From the NCBI GenBank assembly GCA_942492825.1, contig OW818635.1, forward strand, positions 1,302,001-1,366,000: a stretch of DNA of 64,000 nucleotides. The letters run 5' to 3'. Under the pieces are notes generated by a model. The model was not told the origin of the DNA. It did no database searches and saw only the letters and a program-made list of their open reading frames with translations. This stretch comes from GWE2-51-13 sp942492825 (GTDB taxonomy: Bacteria > Bacillota_I > Bacilli_A > Erysipelotrichales > Erysipelotrichaceae). Numbering within the stretch: the stretch's first letter is position 1; every line of letters begins with the position of its first letter. Shown here one piece after another: positions 23,376-32,677 of the stretch. The translations under genes and the position numbers were made by a program.

Positions 23376-24668
23376 TTACTTTACGTTGAAGAAAGCAGCT
23401 TTGCCCGGGAAAACCGCAACATCGCCCAATTCGTCTTCGATACGAAGCAACTGGTTGTATTTCGCGATTCTGTCCGTACGGCTCATCGAACCGGTCTTGA
23501 TCTGTCCGGCGTTGAAGGCGACCGCGATATCCGCAATGGTCGTATCTTCGGTTTCGCCAGAACGGTGGGAGACGACGGTCGTGTAGTTGTTACGCTTGGC
23601 CATTTCCATCGCGTCGAAGGTTTCCGTCAAGGTACCGATTTGGTTGACTTTGATTAGGATCGAGTTGGTGATGCCTTTTTCAATGCCTTCCGCAAGGATT
23701 TTCGGGTTGGTGACGAAGAGATCGTCGCCGACGATTTGGATTTTCTTGCCCAACCGTTCGGTCATGAGTTTCCAGCCGTCCCAATCGGATTCGGCCAAGC
23801 CGTCTTCGATGGAAACGATCGGATATTTGCCGACCAAGTATTCGTAGTAGTCGACCATTTGTTCAGAAGTCTTGGTTTCTCCGGTGCTCTTCTTCCAAAC
23901 ATAGACTTTCTTTTCATCATCATAGAATTCGCTGGCTGCGGGATCCATCGCCAAGCAGATGTCGACACCCGGAACAAATCCGGCCGCCTTGATGGCTTCA
24001 ACGATAACTTCCAACGGTTCTTCGTTGTTGGCGAGGTTCGGTGCGAAACCGCCTTCATCGCCAACGGACGTGACTTGACCTTTGGCTTTCAAGACTTTCT
24101 TTAAGGCATGGAAGGTTTCCGCACCCATGCGGATCGCTTCTTTAACCGAAGGCGCACCAACCGGCATGATCATGTATTCTTGGAAGTCGATCTTCGCATC
24201 GGAGTGGGCACCGCCGTTGATGACGTTCATCATCGGAACCGGCAAGGTCTTGGCGTTGAATCCGCCTAAGTATTTGTATAACGGCATATTGTAATAGTCG
24301 GCAGCGGCACGGGCGCAAGCCATCGAGACACCGAGGATGGCGTTGGCGCCAAGTCTGGATTTGTCATGGGTACCGTCGAGTTCGATCATCAGTTTATCGA
24401 CACCGTTTTGATCGGTGACATCCATTCCGATGACTGCGTCGGCGATGATATCATTAACATTGGAAACCGCTTTTTCGACGCCTTTGCCTAAGAAACGGCT
24501 TTTGTCGCCGTCACGCAGTTCAAGCGCTTCGCGAACACCGGTAGAGGCGCCGCTCGGAACGATCGCACGGCCAAAGGCGCCGGAATCGGTGGTTACTTCT
24601 ACTTCGACGGTAGGGTTGCCGCGGGAGTCAATGACTTCGCGCGCATAGACATCAATAATGATCGACAT
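23376..24668 (-). CDS. eno: Enolase
   Basis: A 430-residue enzyme that interconverts 2-phosphoglycerate and phosphoenolpyruvate. N-terminal Ala-Arg-Glu-Val-Ile-Asp-Ser-Arg-Gly-Asn-Pro-Thr and Gly-Ala-Ser-Thr-Gly-Val are intact. The catalytic loop Gly-Asp-Glu-Gly-Gly-Phe-Ala-Pro, the Mg ligands in Ser-Ile-Glu-Asp-Gly and Gly-Asp-Asp-Leu-Phe-Val-Thr-Asn, and the signature Leu-Ile-Lys-Val-Asn-Gln-Ile-Gly-Thr are all present. It lies 18 bases after tpiA in one operon with pgk; a phosphoglycerate mutase is not next to it. Confidence 0.98.
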   Translation of the reverse strand: MSIIIDVYAREVIDSRGNPTVEVEVTTDSGAFGRAIVPSGASTGVREALELRDGDKSRFLGKGVEKAVSNVNDIIADAVIGMDVTDQNGVDKLMIELDGTHDKSRLGANAILGVSMACARAAADYYNMPLYKYLGGFNAKTLPVPMMNVINGGAHSDAKIDFQEYMIMPVGAPSVKEAIRMGAETFHALKKVLKAKGQVTSVGDEGGFAPNLANNEEPLEVIVEAIKAAGFVPGVDICLAMDPAASEFYDDEKKVYVWKKSTGETKTSEQMVDYYEYLVGKYPIVSIEDGLAESDWDGWKLMTERLGKKIQIVGDDLFVTNPKILAEGIEKGITNSILIKVNQIGTLTETFDAMEMAKRNNYTTVVSHRSGETEDTTIADIAVAFNAGQIKTGSMSRTDRIAKYNQLLRIEDELGDVAVFPGKAAFFNVK

Positions 24669-24686
24669 GTGTTTGTCCTCCTGGAA

Positions 24687-25433
24687 TTACGCTTTCAGAG
24701 CGTCGATGATAGCTTTAAACGAATCGACTTTCAAGGAAGCGCCTCCGATGAGGGCTCCGTCGATATCGGCTTCCGCCATGTATTCACGGATATTGTCGGG
24801 TTTGACCGATCCGCCGTATTGGATACGTACTTTTTCGGAAACTTCCGGTCCGAAGTTCTTCTTCACTTCGTCACGGACGATCGCACAGGTGTTCTGGGCG
24901 ATTTCCTTGGTTGCGTTCTTCCCGGTGCCGATAGCCCAAACGGGTTCATACGCGATGACCAACTTCGCAACATCTTCCCCGGCTAATCCGGCCAAGGCTG
25001 CGGCGGTCTGTGTGCGAACGACGGATTCCGTTTCGCTGTTTTCAAACTGTGCCAAGGTTTCACCGACACAGATGATCGGGGTAATCCCGTTCGCTACCAA
25101 CTTCAATGCTTTTTTATTTACGGTTCCATTGGTTTCGCCGAAATAGGTACGACGTTCGGAATGTCCGATGATGCACCATTTCAACCCGACTTCCTTCAAC
25201 ATCGGGACGCTGACCTCACCGGTGAACGCTCCGCTGTCTTCAAAGTGAACGTTTTGCGCCGCGACGATCAGATTCTTCGCAGCCGCGACGGATTTTTCAA
25301 GCGCCAAAAACGGGGCGCCGACTCCGAAATCCGCATCGTCATGCAATAGCGGTTCGATCGCTTCTACGAAACTCTTTGCTTCGGCGATCGTCTTATTCAT
25401 CTTCCAGTTCCCAACAATAATCGGTTTACGCAT
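24687..25433 (-). CDS. tpiA: Triosephosphate isomerase
   Basis: A 248-residue (beta/alpha)8 enzyme. Asn-Trp-Lys-Met (10-13) holds the catalytic Lys, Ile-Ile-Gly-His-Ser-Glu-Arg (near 91-97) the catalytic His, and Ala-Tyr-Glu-Pro-Val-Trp-Ala-Ile-Gly-Thr-Gly (near 165-175) the catalytic Glu and loop 6. It starts 2 bases after the pgk stop and has an AAGGAG site. Confidence 0.98.
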   Translation of the reverse strand: MRKPIIVGNWKMNKTIAEAKSFVEAIEPLLHDDADFGVGAPFLALEKSVAAAKNLIVAAQNVHFEDSGAFTGEVSVPMLKEVGLKWCIIGHSERRTYFGETNGTVNKKALKLVANGITPIICVGETLAQFENSETESVVRTQTAAALAGLAGEDVAKLVIAYEPVWAIGTGKNATKEIAQNTCAIVRDEVKKNFGPEVSEKVRIQYGGSVKPDNIREYMAEADIDGALIGGASLKVDSFKAIIDALKA

Positions 25434-25435
25434 TT

Positions 25436-26632
25436 CTATTTCTCCTTGATGACGGCGATTCCAGGCAATTCTTTGCCTTCCATGAATTCAAGCGAGGCGC
25501 CGCCGCCGGTTGAAATGTGGGAGAATTTATCTTTGAATCCAAGTTGGATCGCGGCCGCAGCCGAATCCCCGCCGCCGATGACTGTCATCGCGCCCGGTAA
25601 TTCCGAAATCGCGGTGCAAATCTCAAGCGTGCCTTTGGCAAACGGCTTCATTTCGAAAACGCCCATCGGTCCGTTCCAGACCACGGTTTTTGCGCCTAAG
25701 AGTTCTTTCTTGAAAAGCGCGATCGATTCCGGTCCGATATCCAAGCCCATGTAATCGGCCGGAATATGGTCGTTGTCGACGATTTTGGTATCCGCGTCTT
25801 CCGCAAACGCACTGGCGGCGACATGGTCTACCGGTAAAATAAGTTTTCCGTTAGAGCGTGCCAAGAAATCCTTCGCCATATCGATGCGGTCTTCTTCGAC
25901 CAACGACTTCCCGATTTCCTTACCTTCCGCTTTGAGGAAAGTATAGGCCATCCCGCCGCCGATCAAGACTTTGTCGGCGATGGTCAGAAGGTTTTCGATG
26001 ACTGCGATTTTGTCGGATACTTTCGCGCCGCCCAAGATCGCCACGAACGGACGAACCGGTTCATAAACAGCTTTGCCAAGCATATCGACTTCTTTTTCGA
26101 CTAAGAATCCCAAGGCCGAAGGAAGGATCTCCGCGATCCCGACGGTCGAAGAATGGGCTCTGTGAACCGAACCGAAGGCATCCGTCACAAACAGATCCGC
26201 TAACGAAGCCCAGTATTTGCTGAGTTCCGGATCGTTCTTGCTTTCGCCTTTTTCATAACGCGTATTCTGAACAACGACGATTTCCCCGTCTTTCAACTCT
26301 GCAATCGCCGCTTCCAGCGTTGCGCCTTTGGTTTCGGGGACAAACGATACTTTGGTCTTAACCAATTCGCCTAAACGGGCGGCGACCGGCGCCATGTTGT
26401 TTTTGGCTTTGTCAGCCGCAGTTTGTTCGGGATCCTTGTGATCCACTTTACCCAAGTGCGACATGAGAATGATCCGTGCTCCCTGTTCAACCAGATAGTT
26501 GATGGTCGGCAAGGCTTGGACGATACGATTGTCGTCTTTGATTTTGCCTTCTTTGATCGGAACATTGAAATCGACACGAACGATGACGCGTTTGCCTTTT
26601 ACAGAAAGGTCGCGTACTGTCAGTTTTGCCAT
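25436..26632 (-). CDS. pgk: Phosphoglycerate kinase
   Basis: A 398-residue ATP-forming glycolytic enzyme. The start at 26632 has AAGGAGG and fits the conserved N-terminus; the longer frame to 26719 is leader. Visible motifs are Val-Asp-Phe-Asn-Val-Pro (near 20-25), Ser-His-Leu-Gly, the Ala-His-Ser-Ser region, Gly-Gly-Ala-Lys-Val-Ser-Asp-Lys, and the C-terminal Gly-Gly-Gly-Asp-Ser. It leads the pgk-tpiA-eno operon. Confidence 0.98.
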   Translation of the reverse strand: MAKLTVRDLSVKGKRVIVRVDFNVPIKEGKIKDDNRIVQALPTINYLVEQGARIILMSHLGKVDHKDPEQTAADKAKNNMAPVAARLGELVKTKVSFVPETKGATLEAAIAELKDGEIVVVQNTRYEKGESKNDPELSKYWASLADLFVTDAFGSVHRAHSSTVGIAEILPSALGFLVEKEVDMLGKAVYEPVRPFVAILGGAKVSDKIAVIENLLTIADKVLIGGGMAYTFLKAEGKEIGKSLVEEDRIDMAKDFLARSNGKLILPVDHVAASAFAEDADTKIVDNDHIPADYMGLDIGPESIALFKKELLGAKTVVWNGPMGVFEMKPFAKGTLEICTAISELPGAMTVIGGGDSAAAAIQLGFKDKFSHISTGGGASLEFMEGKELPGIAVIKEK

Positions 26633-26659
26633 ATCTACATCCTCCTTGTAGTCATTCAG

Positions 26660-26688
26660 ATTATAGCATTTTCGACTTATTGAAACAA
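26660..26688 (-). promoter_or_regulatory. pgk-tpiA-eno promoter
   Basis: TTGTTT (26683-26688), 17 bases, TATAAT (26660-26665) with an upstream TG (TGCTATAAT), about 20 bases before the ribosome-binding site. Confidence 0.78.
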
Positions 26689-26745
26689 TGCTTTTGTATG
26701 GTTTTGTTAATGGTTTCACATTATCTTCATCACTTTTGTCACCAA

Positions 26746-26772
26746 ATAAAAGAGCGTATCACTACGCTCTTT
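26746..26772 (-). terminator. glgA operon terminator
   Basis: AAAGAGCGTA and TACGCTCTTT form the stem on the minus strand, followed by TTATTT. It begins within the glgA stop codon. Confidence 0.8.
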
Positions 26773-28207
26773 AACGGCTTTTTCGTTCGATCAGTTTGGC
26801 ATATTCCCACGCCGACTTATTCCAACTGACATCTTTACGCATGGCTTGCTTCACTAACTTCTTCCAGTTCTCCGGATTACGATAGTACGTATCCAAAGCA
26901 TACTTGAGAATGTGTTTGAAATCTTCCCGATTGAAGTGACCGAATGTAAATCCGGTACCCTTCGAGGTGAATTCGTTGTAAGGTTCGACCGTATCTTTCA
27001 ATCCGCCGGTTTCGCGAACCAACGGCAAGGTTCCGTAACGCATGGCGATCAATTGCGAGATTCCGCACGGCTCGAAGGCCGACGGCATCAATAGCAGATC
27101 CGCCCCGGCATAAATGCGATGCGCCAATTCTTCATGGTATCCGCAATAGAACACGGCACGATGCGGATAACGGTATTCGATTTGACGAAGTTCATTTTCC
27201 GTCCAATTGTCCCCGGTACCAAGGATAACCAGTTGCATGTCCCAACCCATGATTTCATGCATGGTGTCCATCAACAACTGCACACCTTTTTGCGGGGTAA
27301 GACGACTGACCATTGCCACAAGCAACACATCGGGGTCTTGACGTAATCCAAGTTCGGCTTGAATCGCCTTTTTATTGGCGGCCTTCCCTTTTTCGACACC
27401 TCGAAGATCGTATGTCTTTGCCAAAGCGGTATCCGTTTCAGGATTCCACGCTTGCACGTCGATTCCGTTGACGATCCCGTAAAGATCGCGTTTGCGCATC
27501 CGCAGGACATCTTCCATGTGTTCGCCGAAATCCGGCGTCAGAATTTCCAATGCATACGTGTCGGAAACGGTCGTGACCACATCCGAATACAAGATTCCGG
27601 CTTTCATGAAGGAAATCATCCCTTCATGGAAACGCAAGGTTCCGTCATGATACATGGAATCGGAGATTCCGAAAAGAGAGCTCAGGATCCCAAAGGGGAA
27701 ATTCCCTTGGAAAGCCAAGTTATGGATGGTATAAAGGGTCAATACTTGCGGAATGCGGTGTAAATAAAGAGTACGAGCAAGCAACGCGATGAATCCGGTA
27801 TGCCAGTCGTGACAATGGAGTACATCGGTTTCGATATGTTTCTCTTCGATCGCTCGCAATACGGCGTGCTGGAAAAACGCGAAGCGTTCCCCGTCATCCG
27901 GATATCCATAATATCCGTCACGTTCGAAATAGCCGGCATGTTCCACCAAATAGTAGGTGACTTCACCGATCTTTTTGGTATATAAGGTTGCGACCGTATC
28001 CATCACACCCGCCTTGACGGGATACGTCGCGACTTTCGTCAACGTATGGTGTTGGGTGCGGGCGGTTTTCAGGTAGAGAGGTAAAATAACCGAGACTTCG
28101 AAGTCCAGTTCGGCGAGTTGTTGGGGAAGACTCCCCACCACATCCGCCAAACCTCCGGTTTTGACGAAAGGCAATCCTTCCGCCGCCACAAACAGAATCT
28201 TTTTCAT
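26771..28207 (-). CDS. glgA: Glycogen synthase (ADP-glucose, GT5)
   Basis: A 478-residue enzyme that extends alpha-1,4-glucan from ADP-glucose. The GT5 signature Lys-Thr-Gly-Gly-Leu-Ala-Asp-Val (16-23) binds the nucleotide sugar. The second domain has Val-Ser-Arg-Leu-Thr-Pro-Gln-Lys-Gly and the Pro-Ser-x-Phe-Glu-Pro-Cys-Gly-Ile-Ser-Gln segment with the catalytic Glu. It closes the glgC-glgD-glgA operon. Confidence 0.97.
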   Translation of the reverse strand: MKKILFVAAEGLPFVKTGGLADVVGSLPQQLAELDFEVSVILPLYLKTARTQHHTLTKVATYPVKAGVMDTVATLYTKKIGEVTYYLVEHAGYFERDGYYGYPDDGERFAFFQHAVLRAIEEKHIETDVLHCHDWHTGFIALLARTLYLHRIPQVLTLYTIHNLAFQGNFPFGILSSLFGISDSMYHDGTLRFHEGMISFMKAGILYSDVVTTVSDTYALEILTPDFGEHMEDVLRMRKRDLYGIVNGIDVQAWNPETDTALAKTYDLRGVEKGKAANKKAIQAELGLRQDPDVLLVAMVSRLTPQKGVQLLMDTMHEIMGWDMQLVILGTGDNWTENELRQIEYRYPHRAVFYCGYHEELAHRIYAGADLLLMPSAFEPCGISQLIAMRYGTLPLVRETGGLKDTVEPYNEFTSKGTGFTFGHFNREDFKHILKYALDTYYRNPENWKKLVKQAMRKDVSWNKSAWEYAKLIERKSR

Positions 28208-28214
28208 AGGATCC

Positions 28215-29330
28215 TCACAGGGTATCCCGACGTTTGACGTAGATCAACTGTTCGGGAGTCCCGATCAATTCTTTCATATGCAAGATTTTTGCGTGCTTGT
28301 CGACGATACAATAGTTCAAGTGAGCGTTCTCGCTAATGAAAGCTCCGGGCAAGATGATACTGTTTTCGATGACCGCACCGGGTTTGACCACGACACCACG
28401 TCCCAAGACGGAGTTGTGGATCTCACCTTCAATGAAGCATCCGTTGGCGATGGTGGAAAACTTAACATCCGCTAACGGCGAGTATTGTGTCGGACAAGAA
28501 TCATTGGTACGTGTGTTGAACGGCCATTTCGGATCGAAAAGCTCCGCAGCCTTCTCCCGACAAATCAGTTCCATATTCGCTTTGAAGTATTGATCGATGT
28601 TGTTAATGCAAGCGACATAGCCACGGTGGCTATATCCGATGATGTTCAAGGTGTTGATATTATCACCGATGATATCGGAGAGCGAATACATCGAGCTGGT
28701 TTTCTGTGCCAAACGGATCAAGTCGATGAACAGACTCTTACGCATGACATAGGTCCGCAACGATACATGGCGGTTTTTGTATTTTCCTTGGTTTTTTTCA
28801 AACTTCAGGATCCGTTTATCACGATCCAAGGTTAACGTGTTGATTCCGATAAACGCTTCTTTCGCGTTGTCGATCGTCTTGTAGACGACCGTGATGTCGG
28901 CTCCCGATTCAAGATGGGCATTGACCACGTCGTTGTAATCGATCTTGGTGACCATAAAACTCGGCGCGATCACAACATACGGATAATTCGCTTCTTCGAT
29001 GAATTGCATGTTTTGCGTAAACGCGGTGATATCATGGTTGTAGATTTCCGAATAAATCGGTTCTTCCCCATTTAAAAGATGCAACTTCCCGCGTTTTGAA
29101 TTGATACCGTACTGACGGCCGGTACCCAAGTGTTCAAAGACCGAACGCGGTTTGGATTTGACATAAACTTGGACATGTTTGATGCCCGAATTGGTCATAT
29201 TGGATAAGACGAAGTCGATCAGCCGATAACGGCCGAGAAACGACAATGACGGCATCGGACGGAAATCCTGTAGCCCCGCGACATACGCGGATGTGTCATC
29301 GTAGTTGATGATTCCTAATGCGTTGCACAT
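28215..29330 (-). CDS. glgD: Glucose-1-phosphate adenylyltransferase-like subunit GlgD
   Basis: A 371-residue GlgC paralogue with a Rossmann domain and a C-terminal left-handed beta-helix. The pyrophosphorylase loop Gly-Gly-x-Gly-x-Arg is missing: the N-terminus reads Ile-Ile-Asn-Tyr-Asp-Asp. It is therefore probably regulatory and forms a complex with GlgC, as known for Bacillus. It lies 12 bases after glgC, with an AAGGGGG site. Confidence 0.95.
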   Translation of the reverse strand: MCNALGIINYDDTSAYVAGLQDFRPMPSLSFLGRYRLIDFVLSNMTNSGIKHVQVYVKSKPRSVFEHLGTGRQYGINSKRGKLHLLNGEEPIYSEIYNHDITAFTQNMQFIEEANYPYVVIAPSFMVTKIDYNDVVNAHLESGADITVVYKTIDNAKEAFIGINTLTLDRDKRILKFEKNQGKYKNRHVSLRTYVMRKSLFIDLIRLAQKTSSMYSLSDIIGDNINTLNIIGYSHRGYVACINNIDQYFKANMELICREKAAELFDPKWPFNTRTNDSCPTQYSPLADVKFSTIANGCFIEGEIHNSVLGRGVVVKPGAVIENSIILPGAFISENAHLNYCIVDKHAKILHMKELIGTPEQLIYVKRRDTL

Positions 29331-29342
29331 GGTGTCGCCCCC

Positions 29343-30473
29343 TTAATTATGGACATGACGATGGATCAATTCGATCTCCCCGTCACCCGCTTTGCCTACG
29401 TTGACATTCTCGTCGATTTCGACGTCGTCCGCGACGATGACGCGTTGGACGATCGCGTTCTTACGAACAACGACCCCCGGCATCAATACCGCGTCGATTA
29501 CCTTCGCACCCTCTTCAACAACCACTCCGGTAAAGAGCACGGAATTCTCCACATGTCCATCAATGACGCAACCTTGGTTGATATATGCATTCTTGACGGT
29601 TCCATTTCTCCCGATAAATTGCGATGGCATGTGCTGATCTTCACTATAGATTTTCCAGCTCGGATCCGCCAAATCAAGTTCGGTGCCGCGATAAATCAAG
29701 TCCATGTTGGCTTCCCAAAGACTGTCGATTGTCCCGACATCTTTCCAATATCCTTTGAAGCGATACGCGAACATCCGTTTGTCGGCTTTCAAGCCGCCGG
29801 GGATGATATCTTTTCCGAAGTCATGATGCGAAGCATCGTTCTTCATATCGTCCACTAACGTTTTACGCAGATATTTCCAACTAAAGATATAAACGCCCAT
29901 GGAAGCTAAGTTGCTTTTCGGATGTTTCGGCTTTTCATCGAATTCAAGAACACGATCGGTCTCATCGGTATTCATGATCCCAAAACGCGAAGCCTCTTTT
30001 AACGGAACTTCCAGAACGGCGATCGTCACATCGGCCAAACGTGCTTTATGGAAGGCCAGCATTTTCGCATAGTCCATCTTATAGATGTGGTCCCCCGAAA
30101 GAACCAAGACGTATTCCGGATCGTATTGGTCGAGGAAATCGATATTTTGCGTGATGGCATCCGCCGTCCCGCGATAGAGTCCGAACCCTTCGCTCTTTTC
30201 ACGCGGTGGTAATACATAAATTCCCGAATCCTTGGCATCCAATCCCCATCTTGAGTCTTGGGCGACATAGGAATTCAATAAAACCGATTCATACTGAGTC
30301 AACACGCCGACGATGTCGATCCCCGAGTTGGCGCAATTGCTTAACGGAAAATCGACGATACGGTACTTCCCTCCGAAATAAACCGCGGGCTTGGCAACTT
30401 TGTTGGTAAGCTCAAGCAACCGTGACCCACGCCCGCCGGCTAGGATCATGGCCACCATCTGATGTTGGCGCAT
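29343..30473 (-). CDS. glgC: Glucose-1-phosphate adenylyltransferase
   Basis: A 376-residue enzyme that makes ADP-glucose, the committed step to glycogen. Gly-Gly-Arg-Gly-Ser-Arg-Leu (13-19) is the nucleotide loop; Lys-Pro-Ala-Val (28-31), Phe-Pro-Leu-Ser-Asn-Cys, Ser-Gly-Asp-His-Ile-Tyr-Lys-Met-Asp-Tyr and Phe-x-Glu-Lys-Pro are all in place. The C-terminal third is a beta-helix of hexapeptide type. It is the first gene of glgCDA and uses an AAAGGGG site. Confidence 0.97.
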   Translation of the reverse strand: MRQHQMVAMILAGGRGSRLLELTNKVAKPAVYFGGKYRIVDFPLSNCANSGIDIVGVLTQYESVLLNSYVAQDSRWGLDAKDSGIYVLPPREKSEGFGLYRGTADAITQNIDFLDQYDPEYVLVLSGDHIYKMDYAKMLAFHKARLADVTIAVLEVPLKEASRFGIMNTDETDRVLEFDEKPKHPKSNLASMGVYIFSWKYLRKTLVDDMKNDASHHDFGKDIIPGGLKADKRMFAYRFKGYWKDVGTIDSLWEANMDLIYRGTELDLADPSWKIYSEDQHMPSQFIGRNGTVKNAYINQGCVIDGHVENSVLFTGVVVEEGAKVIDAVLMPGVVVRKNAIVQRVIVADDVEIDENVNVGKAGDGEIELIHRHVHN

Positions 30474-30501
30474 ATTATTTCCCCTTTGCTTTTATATTTT
30501 T

Positions 30502-30507
30502 ATTATA
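30502..30507 (-). promoter_or_regulatory. -10 element upstream of glgC
   Basis: TATAAT on the minus strand about 30 bases before the glgC start. The -35 region (TGGTTG or similar) is weak, so activation by another factor is possible. Confidence 0.5.
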
Positions 30508-30589
30508 CTCCATTTTCGCATTCGCAACCATCGTCAGTGCCAGGGTTGAGGCGAATTTTTCCGAATTTTGACGCGCAATTAACACAAAA

Positions 30590-30616
30590 GAAAAACGCGG
30601 ATTTTATTTCCGCGTT
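30590..30616 (-). terminator. Terminator after the FolT-like gene
   Basis: AACGCGG and CCGCGTT form the stem with a nine-base AT loop, followed by TTTTTC on the minus strand. It overlaps the stop codon. Confidence 0.75.
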
Positions 30617-31425
30617 CCTTGCATAAGTTTGTCGACAAGATTGACTAAGATGAATCCCAGGACAATGTTGACTTGGATCATGACCGTGCCTTTCACCAAG
30701 CGTGGCGCGACATTTAACCAAAACGGGATGCCGTACATGACTTGCAACCAGAACGGCGTCAAGATCAGATTGACGATCAATTCGACCCAGAGGATACTGA
30801 TCGCCCAGTCCGTCAGTGCGAAGTTGTAGTTTCGATCCGCGAAATATTTGGCGATGATATTCAACATGAACACCATAAATCCGACCATCAACGTACTCAA
30901 GATAAAGATTCCGATCTTGGTGGAGGTCAGTACTTGAAGCGTGTCTTTGCCGACCTTCACTTCGTTAATCGAAACCACGAAAGCCATCGCGGTCAAATAA
31001 ATGACTCCAAGCATAAGATGAGGAAGGTACTTAAATGATTTGATCTTCGACTTCGGCAGAAGCATCCACAAGGCGGGAATCATCGCGATCAATACTTTAT
31101 TGAGGGTAAATCCGAAGAACGGTGCTCCGGCCGGTGCGATCACCACTTCCAGCACATCTTCGATCAGCCCGGCCACAAATGCCCAGGATGGTCCCAGGAA
31201 AATTCCGGTGATCATCAACGGAAGTTGCGAGAGTCCGATTTTCAAACTTGGGTAACCGAAAAGCGGAATCATGATCGAAAGCAGCGAAAGCACGACGGAA
31301 AGCATCACCATAAAAGCGGTAAATGTGATCGATCGGATTTCGAGTTTGAGCGGATTGAATCGGAACGTCAAATATCCGATGACAACCAAGGCCAAGACAG
31401 CCGCTACTTGTACATAAACACCCAT
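30604..31425 (-). CDS. ECF transporter S component, probably folate (FolT-like)
   Basis: A 273-residue membrane protein starting at 31425 behind AAAGGAG. It resembles folate-type S components: an Arg-Ser-Ile-Thr-Phe-Thr-Ala-Phe entry to the core, the Gly-Tyr-Pro-Ser-Leu-Lys-Ile-Gly-Leu-Ser-Gln-Leu-Pro segment, and Gly-Ala-Pro-Phe-Phe-Gly-Phe-Thr-Leu-Asn. It would bind the vitamin and dock on the shared EcfAAT module, which is not in the window. It is longer than usual FolT (about 180 residues), with an extra N-terminal span and a long middle loop. Following folC supports folate, by function: FolC traps imported folate as polyglutamate. Confidence 0.85.
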   Translation of the reverse strand: MGVYVQVAAVLALVVIGYLTFRFNPLKLEIRSITFTAFMVMLSVVLSLLSIMIPLFGYPSLKIGLSQLPLMITGIFLGPSWAFVAGLIEDVLEVVIAPAGAPFFGFTLNKVLIAMIPALWMLLPKSKIKSFKYLPHLMLGVIYLTAMAFVVSINEVKVGKDTLQVLTSTKIGIFILSTLMVGFMVFMLNIIAKYFADRNYNFALTDWAISILWVELIVNLILTPFWLQVMYGIPFWLNVAPRLVKGTVMIQVNIVLGFILVNLVDKLMQGTRK

Positions 31426-31429
31426 GGAA

Positions 31430-32677
31430 TCACTCCTTTCCAAGAAGTTGAGGCAAATAAGTTTTCCGAACGTCTGAGATGAAATAGAGCGAACCCGTAA
31501 TCAGTAAACTTCCGGACTCCGCAAGACCATATCCGTAACGTAACGCTTCCATTGGATCAGTGATGATTTCGACCGGTAAGCCGGAAGCGAGATCTTCCGC
31601 TTTTGCGCCACGATAGAAGGCGAATTCGGTTACGATGATTTTATCACAAACCGTCAAGAGATTCTCGATCATTCCTTTGGCTTTCTTATCACGAAGCGCG
31701 GTAAAGACCGCGATGACGGGTTTCGGTAGAGATTGGATACTTGATAAGATGGCTTGGACTCCGTGTTCGTTATGCGCTCCGTCCAGAACGATGGTGGGGT
31801 TGCGATGGACGACTTCAAATCGGCCTTTCCAAATTGCTTTATACAGACCTTCCGTGATATCCGTATCGGTAATCACGTATTCTTCAGTTTCACGTAGTTT
31901 TAGGAGTGCTTCGATCGCCAATGAGGCGTTTTGAATTTGATAGAGCGCCGGACCTTTGAGACGGATCGTAAATCCTCGGTACGTAAAGGTCACCGCATCC
32001 GGTTCACTCAGGATCAACTTCGCAGATTGGGTAAAGTACATCGGACTTCGGTTGTTTTGACAAACTTCTTGAAAAACATCGATGCATTCTTGTTTGGTTT
32101 CTCCCGTAATCAAGGGAACACCGGGTTTAATGATCCCAGCTTTTTCGCCGGCGATCGCGCTTAATGTGTCACCTAAATATTCCATGTGGTCCATACCGAT
32201 GTTGGTGATCAAGGATAACATCGGTGTAATCAGGTTGGTTGCGTCGAGTCGACCGCCTAAACCGACTTCATATAGAGCGATATCGACCTTGTTGTCGGCG
32301 AAATAGGCTGATGCGATCAGCATATCGATCTCGAACATCGTCAATCGATTGGACTCGATGATGTCATAGAAACGGTTGCCATAACGAAGTAAATCTTGGT
32401 CGCTGATGAAATGGTCATCGATGCGGATCCGATCGTTGTGGACTTCCAAGTGCGGTGAGGTGAAGGATCCGGTCTTGTATCCGGCGGTTTGAAATACGCT
32501 TCGCAAAAAGTTGGTCGTACTGCCTTTTCCGTTGGTCCCGGCAATGTGTACCGATCTGAGTTGAAGGTGGGGATTGTCGATCTGTTCGAGTGCGTCGCGA
32601 AGTCCGCTTAATCCGAATCTTCCCGATGACATTCTACCGGTCGTGTATTCGATGAATTGTTCGATGGTATTAAACAT
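31430..32677 (-). CDS. folC: Bifunctional folylpolyglutamate/dihydrofolate synthase
   Basis: A 415-residue Mur-ligase-family enzyme that adds glutamate to folates. The start at 32677 has GGAGGA about 10 bases upstream. The P-loop is His-Ile-Ala-Gly-Thr-Asn-Gly-Lys-Gly-Ser-Thr (near 44-54); Ser-Pro-His-Leu and Glu-Val-Gly-Leu-Gly-Gly-Arg-Leu-Asp-Ala-Thr-Asn follow; the C-terminal domain has Leu-Asp-Gly-Ala-His-Asn. The first codons overlap the 3' end of ung by 8 bases. The FolT-like gene begins 4 bases after it. Confidence 0.96.
   Translation of the reverse strand: MFNTIEQFIEYTTGRMSSGRFGLSGLRDALEQIDNPHLQLRSVHIAGTNGKGSTTNFLRSVFQTAGYKTGSFTSPHLEVHNDRIRIDDHFISDQDLLRYGNRFYDIIESNRLTMFEIDMLIASAYFADNKVDIALYEVGLGGRLDATNLITPMLSLITNIGMDHMEYLGDTLSAIAGEKAGIIKPGVPLITGETKQECIDVFQEVCQNNRSPMYFTQSAKLILSEPDAVTFTYRGFTIRLKGPALYQIQNASLAIEALLKLRETEEYVITDTDITEGLYKAIWKGRFEVVHRNPTIVLDGAHNEHGVQAILSSIQSLPKPVIAVFTALRDKKAKGMIENLLTVCDKIIVTEFAFYRGAKAEDLASGLPVEIITDPMEALRYGYGLAESGSLLITGSLYFISDVRKTYLPQLLGKE

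Noticed and set aside
28215..30473. glgC and glgD as a recent gene duplication.
   Set aside because: The GlgC/GlgD pair is an old, standard Bacillota arrangement and the two differ strongly.
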